Part shown: in pieces, positions 12,748 through 25,405 of the stretch | How positions within the stretch are numbered: the first letter of the stretch is position 1 | Layout of the letters: each line of letters starts with the position of its first letter | Source of the DNA: Bigelowiella natans CCMP2755 | Taxonomy: Eukaryota; Cercozoa; Chlorarachniophyceae | Direction of reading: 5' to 3' | Assembly: GCA_000320545.1 (NCBI GenBank) | Contig: ADNK01000697.1 | Location: 62,001-126,000, forward strand | Length of the DNA stretch: 64,000 nt | Made by a program: the position numbers and the translations under genes | Notes under the pieces: generated by a model | Seen by the model: only the letters and a program-made list of their open reading frames with translations | The model's database searches: none | Told to the model about the DNA's origin: nothing

Positions 12748-14922
12748 TACACATGTTCCAAATGGTATTATCATTTTCACTCTTACTTCCAACGCAGGGC
12801 ATGCAACCCTACCTTCTCAAAATCACTGAATGAGTACGGTTCATGGATATTAATTCCTTCCGTCACAAGGCTACATATATTATTATTATTATTATCATGA
12901 TGATGATGATGATACAATGGTAGAGCATCGAAATCCACGATGATGATAAATGACAAGTGGCGGCTACTACCGATGAAAGAGGCCCGTGTCCCCACTTTGA
13001 ATGGCAAAGGTCACCATATAACGAGGGTCAATGCCCACCTTTAGTATTCATAATACATACATTGCACTGAGTGTGTGTGGTTGTGCTTAAGCGTGTGCGT
13101 GTGAGTGCAGATCTGGCATTACCATTGTTACTCGCGCGCCGTGGTCAATCAGGGCTGAAAACAGTAATATTTCCAAGAAGAAGAAGAAGAGGAAGATATG
13201 ATAGCATCAGTATCTTCGTAACAGCAACAGCACATCTACAAACCGATCATTGTCAACTAAGAGCATGCATATGAGGTGAATTCATTCGTGTGTTGGGCTT
13301 TAATTGTTCGTAAACGCGGTGCTGTGTATCTGCAAACCTACTGCACAGTCGGCATGACCCTAATATCAAGAACAACATCATAATACTAAGAATAACGCCA
13401 AAACCACGCTTAATAATGTTAGTAGCGCATGGCTGATGATGATGATTACTCTAACTTAGCTGATGATGATGATTACTCTAACTTAGCTGATGTTGTTGCT
13501 GTCGCAACCGCCCCACCCACACTACCGATGGTAGTAGTTGGTATATGATAGAATTACCTTCACAACGGCATGAGCTAGGGGGGTCAACGAGAAATCATCT
13601 TTCCGCTAATTTTAGATAGGAGAGGAGGAGGAGGAGGAGGAGGAGGAGGAGGAGGAGGAAGACGGGGGGAAGTGAAACGATGGAAGGCTACAAATACTCA
13701 AAATTAAGTCACCATTAGCACCTCCAAAGAATAAGATCAAAAAAATAATATTACAAAGCCATACTCACTAGTTCTTTATTCACTTACGTAGTTCACATTC
13801 GCCCCCATTTCAACCAGAAGATCGATAATGCTGGGGTGGGAGGGGGAGGGGGGGACCAGGAAGACATCAAATATTAAGCCATACAGATGATCAGATGAGC
13901 TTAGATGACTGCTAGTCTTGATATTGTTGTTGTCATTGTTGATGAAGATGATGGCTACCGTTTATATCCTTTGATTGCTGCTACGCATAATAATCCGCCA
14001 CTACCACCGCTGATGAGTACAAGCCATCATAATAATATTAGCAGCAATATTAGTGGCAGACAAAGTCGTGTGGACTTATTATTCAGAAGGAACAATACGG
14101 TGAAACGTGCAACTTCGCATAACATGCTTCATTGGAGACTCCAACTAGTCCTTGCAATGTTTTGTCTAATCTCTAATCAATAGTGATGATTATCACTCTG
14201 ATCGGGCTAGTTCGTCAATAGCTTCTAAGCTGCTTTGCTTGGTCAGCACATCTAAGGCCTACGGAGAAGGGTCATCAGAAGATTACATCATAATGACTCT
14301 GATGAAAATGACGATGCTGTTTCTTTTGCCTCAGGAGGAATGGTGTGCTTGGTAATGGTGCGTGATTGTAGTTTGTTGTGGCATGCATGCAAATCTCTTT
14401 ATTACGCACTCACATACGTCTTACCTGAGTTTCTGTAAGCTTTGATAATGCGAACAAGCTATCATCTTCTTCGTCTTCAAAATCATCCTGCAAAAATAAA
14501 AATATGGACGATGGTGATTTTCCAAAGTTGTTCTAATCGCTGACGACAGGGTGAATGAGAGGAATAGGGTCACTCATACCTTACCGGAAAAGAGGAAAGA
14601 AAACTCCCCAAACACTATTACTATGTTGCTTTGAGATGTCAATGCAAGATTACATGTGATAGTAGTGGGTAGCAAACCACAGAGAGGAGAGAGAAAAACA
14701 GTCATGAAAAGTAACGACAATAAACATGAATAGATTGGGATGATGGTGAGTCGTAATCGAAGCATACCTCCTCCTCCAGATCTCCAATATAAACATTTGG
14801 CACGATCCACTTTGTGTTTAGTAGCCGGAGTATGAAGAAGGGGAGGTGGATAAGGGAACAAGGATTACACATTGTTGAGAAAAATGAAGAATCCACTTAC
14901 TTGCAACACCTTCCCCCCCTTC

Positions 14923-14970
<48 letters not shown>

Positions 14971-15612
14971 CACACGCACACGCACAAAACACCAAGTTAA
15001 AAAATATAAAGCAGCTGTCACAAAAGAAAGTTTTAATGCAGAGGAATATAGAAGTTACCCGGCGGCGATTGCGTTGTGATTCTTTCCGTGATGACGATGT
15101 GCGGTCCACAAAAGATACTAATGAAGGCGTCGAAGGATTTTCACGGTTGCTAGTATATAGGTCGATAACACTTGATGCCAAAAGCCTGAATCTTCCCCCT
15201 CCTAGGTTTTTCCCAGGGATTTTCCTATTTAGCTGGCCGGGGTGCTGCATAGTTCGAATGAGTGTGGAAGAAGCGACGCTGACACTGGTGTATTCAGCGG
15301 TTATCGTGGCCATAAAAGAAGCTAAAATCACGACCCCAGCGATGATAGGGAGAACGCATCCTGAGGATTTATCAAAATCATTGCTCAAATTGCATTTAGA
15401 GGCTGCGGTGTAGCAGGCTGCCACGCGACCGCACACTAAAGAGAAGGAAGATGGCTATCATACACAACGATAGAAGTGCTGTAGAACGAATAAAGCAGTA
15501 TTAGATATTTTGTACTTGCAAAACGGGATCGTCTGATGAGCGCTGGGAGGCTTCGAAGAAGCACAGGGCGGTTGGGTTTCAGAGGGGGTGGTGCAACGTT
15601 GGATGCCTCCAT
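8209..15612 (-). CDS. Ankyrin-repeat, acidic membrane protein (multi-exon)
   Basis: I start it at the ATG ending at 15612 (MEASNVAPPPLKPNRP) and end it at the stop near 8209 (NMFDYMSLHE). The second exon (about 15065-15435) carries a hydrophobic segment, VLPIIAGVVILASFMATI, likely a membrane anchor. Downstream exons with good splice sites read WIVPNVYIGDLEEE (about 14770-14815), DDFEDEEDDSLFALSKLTET (about 14430-14490), IIDLLVEMGANVNY (about 13795-13835), SLVTEGINIHEPYSFSDFEK (about 12815-12870) and AELLLDLGLDPYAG (about 12250-12290). The LLVEMGANVNY and LLLDLGLDPYA ends are typical of ankyrin repeats. The C-terminal part has acidic and charged exons such as MELLNEEDFEDDEFD (about 10925-10960) and a final exon with GLSHRKAYEHLIEGAER. 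Introns are packed with microsatellites. Ankyrin repeats bind proteins; the partner and compartment are unknown. It could be two neighbouring genes, because the exons between 9 and 11 kb are poorly resolved. Confidence 0.5.
8602..8666. repeat. (GA)n microsatellite
   Basis: A purine-rich GA run with GGGA interruptions in an intron of the ankyrin gene. Similar (GA/TC)n runs occur at about 9828-9871, 12691-12726, 20732-20775, 20956-20993, 22485-22522, 34742-34772, 35891-35924, 37150-37192 and 58867-58903. Confidence 0.9.
13430..13495. repeat. Direct tandem duplication of about 30 bp
   Basis: The unit GATGATGATGATTACTCTAA followed by CTTAGCT occurs twice in succession. Unlike the surrounding microsatellites it is a longer unit with complex sequence. 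It lies in an intron or non-coding stretch of the ankyrin gene. Confidence 0.7.
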
Positions 15613-15938
15613 GCTCCCCTCAGCCCAAAAGTAGATAGACACAGCTGACAAATATTAACCGAATAAATATCTATTTTAAATAAATCGTTTGTTCGTTTCC
15701 GAAGAGAAAGATTGGTTCCGTTGATAACTCCAGTTACATGAAGAATGATGAGATATTTCATGCGTAAATTTGTAACGGAATGGAACTCAGAACGGAACAA
15801 GCAATTGCCCTCCGATGGAGGTGTCAAAAGCAAACCTTGATGAGAATGAACAGTGATCATGATGTTCCCCGACTAGCCGAGTGCCTTGCGTTTCTGTGTC
15901 CCCTCCTTTTCAAATTGTTTCAGTGCAATGGTGATGAT

Positions 15939-15975
<37 letters not shown>

Positions 15976-16825
15976 AGCCATTTCAACAGCTAGGCCTGCA
16001 CACATTGATTTTTTGTGGATCAAATGGGACGTTTGTTGCCAATCAGTTGCCGTTTCCTGAATTCCACATCCAGGAGCTGCGCACGCATGCATGCTGTGCA
16101 CCGATTGCGTGCGCTGCCTCAACAAAAACGCCTGGTGCATGCGATTTGAGCCGCTAGATCGATGGCACCCTGCGTGTGCGTGGTGGGCGTCCAATGTTTC
16201 ATCATTGTGTTGCTCATCACATGATTGCTTGTGCTGCAGTGCCCAATCTCTGTGTCATTTGTGCAGCAAGCACAACACACTGGTTGTGACATAATAGACA
16301 CAGCAATACACTATATATAATATATATATTGTGTATTGCATGTCTAGTGTATTGCATGTCTATCATTGACAATCTGTGTCATTTGTGCAACGATGCGCAG
16401 CCAATTTAGCAATGCTAGCAATGAGGTGCTTTGCTCGGCGCAATCAATGATGCTGCACGACTGACGTGCTAGCCTGCTAGCCTGCTGGTGGCGTGCATGG
16501 CCTTTGTTTTGCGCATGCATGCACATGCATGTGCGCACGCACGAATCTAGCGAATGCCGCGGCCATGCAACACAAGTGGTGCATGATTTTAGGATAATAA
16601 TTAGGACTACACAATGAGCGTACACGGCTAGACGGAGTGCACACAAGCATGCATAAATTGACGCATCATGTCAATTACATGAGTTTAACTAAGAGAAAAT
16701 TGCGATTTGTGCTCTTTTGTGTTTCTCATCACTTCATCATTGATGGCACTGTATAAGGGTAGTTATCAGCCTCCACGATTTCCTTTGCTGCTAATGTTCA
16801 TTGCTATCTAAGAGTATCACATTTC
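15613..16825. other. Intergenic spacer rich in TGCA and GCATGC
   Basis: No gene supported. It separates the 5' end of the ankyrin gene from the 3' end of the small membrane-protein gene, both on the - strand. It contains a (TG)n run at about 15943-15975, a direct repeat of a TGTATTGCATGTCTA-type unit at about 16330-16365, and a stretch at 16080-16660 dense in TGCA, CATGCATG and GCTAGC palindromes. Confidence 0.5.
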
Positions 16826-16827
16826 GC

Positions 16828-17600
16828 CTGAGACTTGCTCAAGTTCCTCTTCCTTTTCGTCAAAATAGCTGTCTATAATCTCACGATCCTTTATCCTATT
16901 CATCCCAGACTTGCTGTAGCCAAAATAAAAATATCCTGGACGAGAATAAGAGAGATAGAGAGATAGGAACACAAAGACAGCGCAACAGATTAGAGAGAGA
17001 AGCGAAAAAACTTGGGGCAAAGTATTTATGGGAATGAATTTTGTTACCGATAAGAGTTCCGATCAGCAGCCCTCCAATTATTCCGCCAACCAAAGCCCAT
17101 ATACCACCATATTCCTCGTCACAGTGCTTAGAACCACCCCCGTTGCTTGGCGTAGGAGCAGCGGAAGTTGGAGCGGCAGTCGGCATCGGAGTGAGGGGTA
17201 CCTACATCAAAACCATCATTATGACGACGAAGAAGACGACGACGATGATGATACCGACGAAGATATTCAGAAAAGAAATCTAATTTTGAGATGCAACTGA
17301 AGTAAAGTAGAATCGTCGCACGGTACGTACCACTGGTTGCGAACACGATGGCACAGGACAAGCTGCCAACCGATTGGTTGGTCGCACTATCCACGTGATG
17401 TCAGTACCCACAGATGCATTGTGGGAGTTGTCTGTTCCATCATAGTTTATGGTACTGCAGTCTGCACCGTCTAGATTTTCGTGATTCTCTGTCTTGTTAG
17501 TATTCTGGCATCCTACGCGCGTGTGGTTATAGCTGGGAGAAAATGAGATGGAGATAGAGCAGAAGATGAAGCAAAATAAGCAGGCAGAATTGCAACCCAT
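16828..17600 (-). CDS. Small type I single-pass membrane protein, unidentified
   Basis: Three exons: about 17330-17600, about 17048-17206 and about 16828-16938, giving roughly 175 residues. The N terminus (MGCNSACLFCFIFCSISIS) looks like a signal peptide. A Cys- and Asn-rich ectodomain with several possible N-glycosylation sites (NKT, NAS) follows, then a Pro/Ala/Thr stalk (TPMPTAAPTSAAPTPSNGGG). The membrane segment is IWALVGGIIGGLLIGTLIG, with small-xxx-small glycine spacing. A short acidic tail follows (DSYFDEKEEELEQVSGEM). Splice phases agree (SQPV joined to VPLTP). It starts only about 140 bp downstream of the acid phosphatase stop, on the same strand. I do not recognise the family. The layout suggests a surface or endomembrane protein. 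Confidence 0.6.
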
Positions 17601-17742
17601 GGTGATGATGATGGTGGTGGTGTGGTGATGGTAATGGGCGGTGGTTGTAGTGTGGTGGTGATATGAGGAAACAATTGACCAGCGATTAATAATATGCTCT
17701 TGTGGTGTTATCTATGGTTTTATGAACAGTAATAAATAGCTA

Positions 17743-18688
17743 CTACAATGCGTGCGTAGCGTTCTGGATGGTCAGGATAGCAGGTCCAAACGTCGAGGCA
17801 CGGAATGCTGAGTAGAACGGCTTTGGAAAAAGCCATGGGAGGTACGCTCCTTCTCGATTGCCGCCATTTCCCAAGTTCAAATATGTGGGGCCGCACGGTG
17901 TCCGACACCCTTCGTACACCTGAAAAGCCGTCGATCATAATGGGAAAAAGAGTTCTCTTGCAGTATTTTCGGTAAGGTTCACCGCAAGCATTACCGGTAG
18001 TATTCGCTCGTAAGCATGCACGTGGCCGTTGAGAACGATATCTACACCATGATTTACCAACAAAGGTTCCATAGCAACCCTCATCAGCTCAGACTCCGCA
18101 CGATGACCGCTATTTGAGTTATACCACGGAGCCTGATCACAAGATTTGAGAGGAGGAGGAGGAGGAGGTATAGAGTAAAGGCATGTTAAACTGATTTTCC
18201 TCTAAGATAGACATAATATGACCATCTGGTCACCATCACCATCATGCCTATAACCATCATATAATCATTGACTATCACTGCTCATCATCGTGCGTCTTTT
18301 TCGTCCAGCAAAGTTCTGTGGCTGGCCTACATGCATCATGACGATGATCCATGGAGTATTCGTCCGATCGACTTGAGCAAGATCTTGTTGAAGCCATTCG
18401 TACTGCAAACTACCGGGTGCTGTTTGAGCATAGGAGCACAAGCCGATAAGGTGCATCGGTCCGACATCACGCGACCACCAGAGATTCGAGAGAGATCCGC
18501 TTTGAACATACGGCATGGGATACCGAGCATTGTATGAGACCCAAGCTTCACCATCGCCATACCTTCGTTGTTGTCGATCAGTCAGTAATGGTAGAAGCAG
18601 GATCTTTGTAGAGCAGATGGTGGATTTGGGAGTGTAGTGCACATGGGTGTAAGATTCTAACAAAATATTCAACGAGAAACGGTGTTGC

Positions 18689-18726
<38 letters not shown>

Positions 18727-19920
18727 ATCCTATTGTTTTTCTTCTGGCCCTCCTACTGTTTTTCTTCTCACTCGTGATTTCCCCCAACAGTCATAATGGG
18801 AAATTGTGCTGCTATACGCTCCATGAAACGTCCCCACGAGTCCCATCTCGGGTAGTATCCGTCAGCATATGATAAGTCACCGGAAAGAAGCATAATCGCC
18901 CCCACCCCTTGATTCACGGACTCCTCCAATCGCTCTTGGAGCAGAGAAACGGTCTGATGGGATATATCCGTCTGGCCAAGATCCGCGGTCAAGCCAACCT
19001 ACTCGAAGGAGAATGCCAAGAGAAGAAACGGACAAAGGTGCCATTGGATAATCAGCGCAACACAAACTTCATCCTAAAGCACCTATGAAACACTGCAGAA
19101 AACAAACTAAACGACCCGTCTTCTTTCTTATACCGTGAAAGGATACACTGAAGCTGAACCATCGGCGTTTGGAGGCATTAAGAAAGTGAAGTTGCGGTTG
19201 TCGTTTGCGACTTGGTAGGTGTACGAGGTTCCCGCTGTGAGTCCAGAAAGAGTTACGGTGTGGATCACGGGGCTGGTGTAGATCATCTGTGGGTTGTTAT
19301 AAGCTCCAATGCCAAACTCCACCTTGCTGGGATTATCATAGCTCGCGCCGCGTCCGTATCTGCAATTGCATAAAATTTAGCATTATTGTTCGAGGAACAC
19401 GGGACTGGTTGGTATTCAAGATGATCTCGTAACTATTGTGAAGCCTTCAGAAAATCAACTATTCCTAGGCAGCAATTACGGGGAAAAAGGTGCTCGCAAG
19501 GCCCAACTGGTGGTGTTCTCTAGATCCAGGATGTGGTCGGTCGAAGCTCCAGGAACACCCATAGTTGGATCTATGAGCTCGCTGGACACCCACATCAGCT
19601 GTGAATAGGCTCCTGCACTCCCATTCACGACTGTCTTCTGTGTAGCCGTGGAAGCTTCCCAGTAAGTCACCTGAGATCATTCCTCTGCGATTATGTTGGC
19701 AGTGCAAGTAGCAGAAGGTTGGGCTAACCTGGCTCTTGGTTGAAGTGTTGTGGCTGATATACACGACGACCATTTGTCCCGGACCACCCAGTTGCAGGTG
19801 GACCTGCTCCGAACATGGCGGTTTGTCGCATAAGTTGTTTGGGCCAGGGATGATGTGGGAGGAACACAGGGACGGAGAGGCTAGAAGGAGAAGCAGAATC
19901 ATCGGAACTGAGACCGACAT
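17743..19920 (-). CDS. Purple acid phosphatase (secreted metallophosphoesterase)
   Basis: Seven exons: 19729-19920, 19480-19670, 19134-19359, 18772-18998, 18331-18562, 17995-18132 and 17743-17919, giving about 460 residues. All splice sites fit in phase. I chose the ATG ending at 19920 because it gives a clean signal peptide ([20 protein letters not shown]). An N-terminal fibronectin-like domain is followed by the metallophosphoesterase domain. All metal-ligand motifs of the plant-type family are present: [30 protein letters not shown] and GHVHAYER. The family uses a dinuclear Fe-metal centre to hydrolyse phosphate esters, usually outside the cell or in lysosome/vacuole compartments. The tail ([10 protein letters not shown], then [20 protein letters not shown]) is also typical. 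It faces the MFSD1-like gene divergently across about 620 bp. Confidence 0.93.
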
Positions 19921-20543
19921 TGTGTTAAATCCTAACACAATGTACATGCAGCAATCATGCATCATCCCTTCCTCTACGCTGCTATCCTTTAGTAAGGTGC
20001 GACAACGTTTTTGGGTTGTATTACCCACAGAATGACCGTCTTTTGGGGGTTTGTTCGGTTCTATTTTATGTCTTCTAGCATCTCATAGATCTAATTCCAT
20101 CATCTCGGAGATTCTTGAAGTACCTTCCTACCCGCAGTTCTCACCGCCACCACCCCCTCCCTCCGCCTATCGGCTCCGGGTACAAGAAAATATATACTAT
20201 ATGTAAAATCTGGATCAAATATTTATTTGTTGGTGGTGCTTCAATTTGCTTTACGTTAATTTAGAATCCCTCTTTTGAACCACATCGGGTGCCTCCCACC
20301 TGACGACTACCCGCCCCTTTTCTCACCCTGTCAGGAAGGAAACATCTTTATTTATGAATAATGGGCAGGTCTGCATCTCGTGTTATTTGTTCCCCCTTCT
20401 CTCTTAAACGCAAGAAAACCTGCCTAATGAGAGCGTAGAGCCACCTACTCAGAAATGCTCATTCTGTGCCTCCTCCTCTGCGAAATACACCCTACTAGGC
20501 AGAAAACGATAGCCGGAGGAGAAAGAATGATGTGGACATTGAC
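19921..20543. promoter_or_regulatory. Divergent intergenic region between phosphatase and transporter
   Basis: About 620 bp between two start codons pointing away from each other. It lacks the TGCA/CTAG-rich character of the 3' spacers and has C/T-rich patches. It must hold both promoters; no specific element is recognisable. Confidence 0.4.
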
Positions 20544-20662
20544 ATGGACATGAACGATAATATCGACCCCCCCCCTATTTGTGTGCGGCGTCTTTCGTCT
20601 GAAAGGCGAAAACGCGCCAGGTAGCTACGTGCTTGGGATTTCGTTCTTCCCATCGAATCTAC

Positions 20663-20696
<34 letters not shown>

Positions 20697-20729
20697 CGTT
20701 GATGATGATGATGTTAAAAATCAGATAAT

Positions 20730-20779
<50 letters not shown>

Positions 20780-20950
20780 AATAATGTAATCACAATTTAG
20801 TGGTACATTTGAACTCACGGAGATAACAATTTCGCAGGTTTCTACGTCAGCGTTGGATTGTGTTGGCGCTGATATGTGTGATCCCCCTTGGCTCTCATTT
20901 CGTGCGGAAAGAGCTAGGCCCGCTTAAGACGGTGAGGAGAGAGAGGAAGA

Positions 20951-20996
<46 letters not shown>

Positions 20997-21068
20997 TACG
21001 TAATGAGCCTCTTCTTGACAGATTATCGCTGAGAGCAACATACCTATCATACTTATCGCTATTATTAC

Positions 21069-21105
<37 letters not shown>

Positions 21106-22189
21106 ACTTTAGGCAATGCTTGCCGACTCTCGTTTGGGGTTGGATAATACCCGGTTTGCCATGCTGTTGTCCGCAACAGCGCTCCCCAACCTCCTAGTTC
21201 CTGTCTTCGGTGGTGCATTACTCGACATTAGGGGGAGTCGATGGGGGACGATGCTCTTTGTAGTCGTTACTCTGTTGGGACAAATAGCCTTCGCTTCGTC
21301 AGTCCACCTCCAGTGGTTTCTTGGCGCTGTACTTTCCCAGGTGATAGGTGGAGATCATGATCATGCTCGTGTTCGCAACATTGCACATCCATGTCGTACG
21401 GAAACGAGGCTCGGTTCACTTGATCAATCTACTTTATTTACAAATCGCCAGACGAAACAGCAAGTTGTTTTATTCATAATCGGCGTGGTTAAATTTTGTG
21501 TGTATCATGATATCTACAGATATTGGTGGGGGTGGGCGCTGGCAGCACGGTCGTTAGTCAGGCTGCCATATCATCAGAATACTTCCAAGCCACGGAAATG
21601 GGACTTGCAGTCGGTAAGCAGCCTGTGCGAGAAAATAAACATTATATTTCATATAGTACACATCAGCGTTTTCGTCTCCTAATAACATACTTCAAACACA
21701 AGAGACTGGCTCAGTACCAATGATTATGGGGAGAAACATAACCATTAGCAGAAAAAGGAGGAGGAGGAGGAGAAGAAGAAGAAGGGGACTGATGCTGTTG
21801 GTTCCTGCTGCTTACAATAATACTAATAATAATAGGCATTATGGAGAGCGTGCACAACCTGTCAAATTGGATGGGGCAGGCAATGCCCGCAGAGATTATG
21901 CAGTTTTTCGGTGGAAATTATGTATCAAGTCTGTGGTTTGGCGCATTGGCTTGCGCTGTATCGCTCATCGCTGGAATTCTCTACGTTAAAACGGGTTATT
22001 TAAGCTTAATAATGCCTTAAAGTGTTCTCCGTGTGTTAGTTAGGCTTATATTAATAAGCCTTAAAAGATGCTCTCAGTATCCCCCCCCAAACACCAGCCT
22101 CAGTTGTTCTTCTTCTACAATGAGATAACTCATTCGAGATGATGAATGAGGAAACAGCTTTTCAGACTGTGTTGTCCATAACAGTAGTT

Positions 22190-22222
<33 letters not shown>

Positions 22223-22480
22223 TTCCGTCTCTTTTCCCCCTCATGGTCATTCTCTCATTTCCTTTCTTCTTCTCTCATCATGCGTATGAATATGTAGACA
22301 TAAATGCTGAGGAAGAGACCGATAGAATTCGGCCGGTGATTTCTACCCCCCCCCTTCTTTCCACACATCATCACCCACTCACAAAGTTATTCGCACTCGT
22401 ATCTTATTGGCTAATTATATGTAGTGTGTGGGTATGGGCGTTGATCATAGTAATCACAAAATGCACACTTACTCAGCTGC

Positions 22481-22539
<59 letters not shown>

Positions 22540-23639
22540 TGTTGTCAATTAGATGGAAGATTGCACTAAGAAAGATCGCCACGTAGTCTTGTGGAAAAAT
22601 GTGACAAACATAACGAAGGTGAAAAGACTAGTTTTACCTTTAACTTGTAGCAGGAGAACACCGATGTTAAGAGAGGCACGGAGAGAAAAAGTCTCATTTT
22701 TGTCTTTAAGAAACCGTTCAAATATCCAATTTACTCACACAGCTCCCGAAGATGTTCTTCGGACTTACGTTCCTCCATATGCTGCTCTCCACCGCCCACG
22801 AGTCTTTCGATAACATCTCCGCAAATCTGATAACGGTGACTGAGAGAGAGAGAGTGTGTGGTAGATGCTGCGGTAGGTGTGCTGCCATCTATCTCTTTTG
22901 AATGGGTGATGCAGGAAGACGATGATGCCTAATAGAACTAAAATAAGTGCGAGTTTGTGATTGAAATAAGTGTACTCTTATCAGGTACGATACGGGGCAT
23001 CGGCCGTAGATGCGGGCCTGCTTGCTAGCATTGATAACGTATTCGGATTGCTTTTAGGTTATTATTTGTCGGGTTCATTATAACACAAACTAACTAATGC
23101 CAACTACAACAACATCAACAAGAATACCCACGGAAAACTCTCTAAAACACCAGAATGCAATAATACCGTTGCACCAAACCACACTCTCTGCTGCTGCTGC
23201 TGTTTAATGGTGGCGTTAATGAATGGTTTTCCTACCTACAGCTCCCTTCGTCGGTATTCTACTTGATCGTCTGGGCTATCGGCTCTATTTTCTGTCTGCC
23301 ATGGCGTTGTTGCTAGCATGCGCTCAAGCATTGCTAGCGTTTGGCTGGCACCAGCTGCAAGGGCCTTTGCTGCCGCTCATCATTCTCGGATTCGTCAATT
23401 CGTCGGTATGTAGTCATCTACAAAGGAAAATTAATGGAGACTCCTCCTCCTCCTCCTCCCCCTCCTCCTCTTCCTCCTCCCATATTTCTATGTATGCACA
23501 CTGCCTCTGCTGTATTTAGTATTAGGCCATCATAATAGATTGAGTTTATTTGTACTTAACAGAAACATCGTCACCCCATGTTCATTCTAACACAGTCAGT
23601 ACCAAAACATATAGAGATGGCATAACGCACACCCACACA

Positions 23640-23682
<43 letters not shown>

Positions 23683-24522
23683 AGGTCCCTACAATACTGC
23701 GATCGAGCGTTCCATTGATTGTCGATCCGATAGGTAATATTAGGGTGGGATAGAGGTGTGAGGGATGATGCTTGTAAGGGATACGATACGTCGTTTATCG
23801 GTATGTGCGCGCGCGAGAGAGAGTGTGTATGTGTCTTCGGGTGTTTCATTTCTAAAATATACAAAGTAAAATTGATATGACATGTCCTTTACAAATAATA
23901 CTAGAATGGGGCATTGCATTCGGCGTGTTTGAGGCGTCTGAAGCAATGGGATCAACCGTGGGAAATTTGCTTGCTGGTGTCCTCCGCGACTGGGTAATAC
24001 AATCATCACCTTTGAGCACGTGCCTATCACTATAGTGGACTCGCCTGATTCTCATAAAAACATATTGTTGTTTTGTGTGCTCGAAAAAATCAACCCATCG
24101 AGATAGATTTCAAAGTAGTATCACTTAGACAGGATATTGCAGATTTACCGTTGTATCTTTGTTGTCTGGTTGTTGTGTTAGACCGCCACATACGCCTTGG
24201 TCAATGTTGGTTTCATGTGCTTTGGAATCGTGTGTTTCGCTGTGTCGCTGGTAATCTTGTCTCAAAGTCTCTCCTCATGTGAATGTATTTTACCTCCTAA
24301 GCTGCTCTGCAATTTTGTTGTAGCTGCTACTCCATCGTTCTCCCAATTACTCTTGTTTTCTTCAGGCAATGGCTATGTCGAGATCGGAAGAAGCACAACG
24401 CCTTTTAAAGCCATTGGCCTCAGAGGGTTACTGCAATTCTTCCCCTGAATCGGAAAGTCCCGGGGGTCGTACGAGTGCAAAGAACACAAATTACGGGTCA
24501 TTTGGTGAGGGGAAAAGTTGAA
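20544..24522 (+). CDS. MFSD1-like major facilitator transporter
   Basis: About 12 exons. The first runs from the ATG at 20544 to about 20620 (charged, LSSERRKRAR). The second gives the first membrane helix (RQRWIVLALICVIPLGSHF), joined in phase. The third (about 21114-21340) contains the MFS motif region FGGALLDIRGSRWGTMLF. Further exons include VGVGAGSTVVSQAAISSEYF, SVHNLSNWMGQAMP, FFGLTFLHMLLSTAHESFDN, VRYGASAVDAGLLASIDNVF, PFVGILLDRLGYRLYFLSAM, WGIAFGVFEASEAMGSTVGN and TATYALVNVGFMCFGIVCF. The soluble tail carries an acidic dileucine-type signal (SRSEEAQRLL). Order and motifs resemble the MFSD1 family, lysosomal carriers exporting small peptides. Two structural regions are spaced by introns holding (GA)n and (CT)n tracts. 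The substrate cannot be read from sequence. Small exons may be missing between 21.35 and 21.5 kb. Confidence 0.75.
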
Positions 24523-25405
24523 GAGGTTTAGATTCAGATAGAATAATACCATCGTGCACGTGACATGTTCACACACTAAATGCGACTTCCTACTACCTAG
24601 CAGATAGAGCTGGTGTATGCAGCGAATGAACTTATGATTGTCAATACAGTGAGCACTTTGCACAATAATTTCGAATGGTATAATGGCGCACAATCTACGC
24701 AAATATCTACATAGCTGCGAGGTGGTTTACTTGTCATTTGCACGTAGCGTGCAACCTGCTATGCGCGCGCACCCACATCATCACATGCAAGTACACATGT
24801 ACATAGATGCACAGTCCACCTAGCTGACAATGCGTTGTTTTGTCGTCTTGCAGCTACCACCACACGGCGCGCTCTAGCGCTATACGCGCACATTGTCTCG
24901 TGTCGCAGTCGCATGTCTAGACGTGTGCACATACATGTATGTACGTGCAACAGTGCGCACACGTGAACTCTGCACAACTAGCTACATCGTGTTTGCATCT
25001 AGGCATGTGCACAGCAATGTGACACCATGCCATCATTCAGAAAAGAAGAAAGTGCATGTTGCATGCCCAGTAGTTTTCAGCAGCGTACGTTGAAACCCTC
25101 CTCTTATAAACACTATACATGCAGGCAGCGATCGACGACCCACATTGTGCTCACGGCACCATATCACTACTAGACTAGTCGATCGTGGCATCAAATATCA
25201 ATGCACGACACCTCCGATTCGGCCATGTGCAGCCTCGATGCTATGCCATGACTTGCAGCTTTTGCAAATGCACCACACTAAATCTGTAACAGGTTTTGCT
25301 GCCGCCAAGCATGCAGCGAACGCTACTACACACCTGTATGGAATGCAAAGCTCATCACAAGTTCGCTTTGTAGTCATCCGTGGATTTGTGCACAGTCATC
25401 AACTT
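24523..25405. other. Convergent intergenic spacer rich in TGCA, ACATGT and GCGC
   Basis: Lies between the 3' end of the transporter (+) and the 3' end of the secreted-protein gene (-). No gene is supported. The stretch 24700-25330 is dense in CACATGTACAT, TGCATG, CTAGC and GCGCGC motifs, like the other spacers next to gene 3' ends. Confidence 0.5.
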
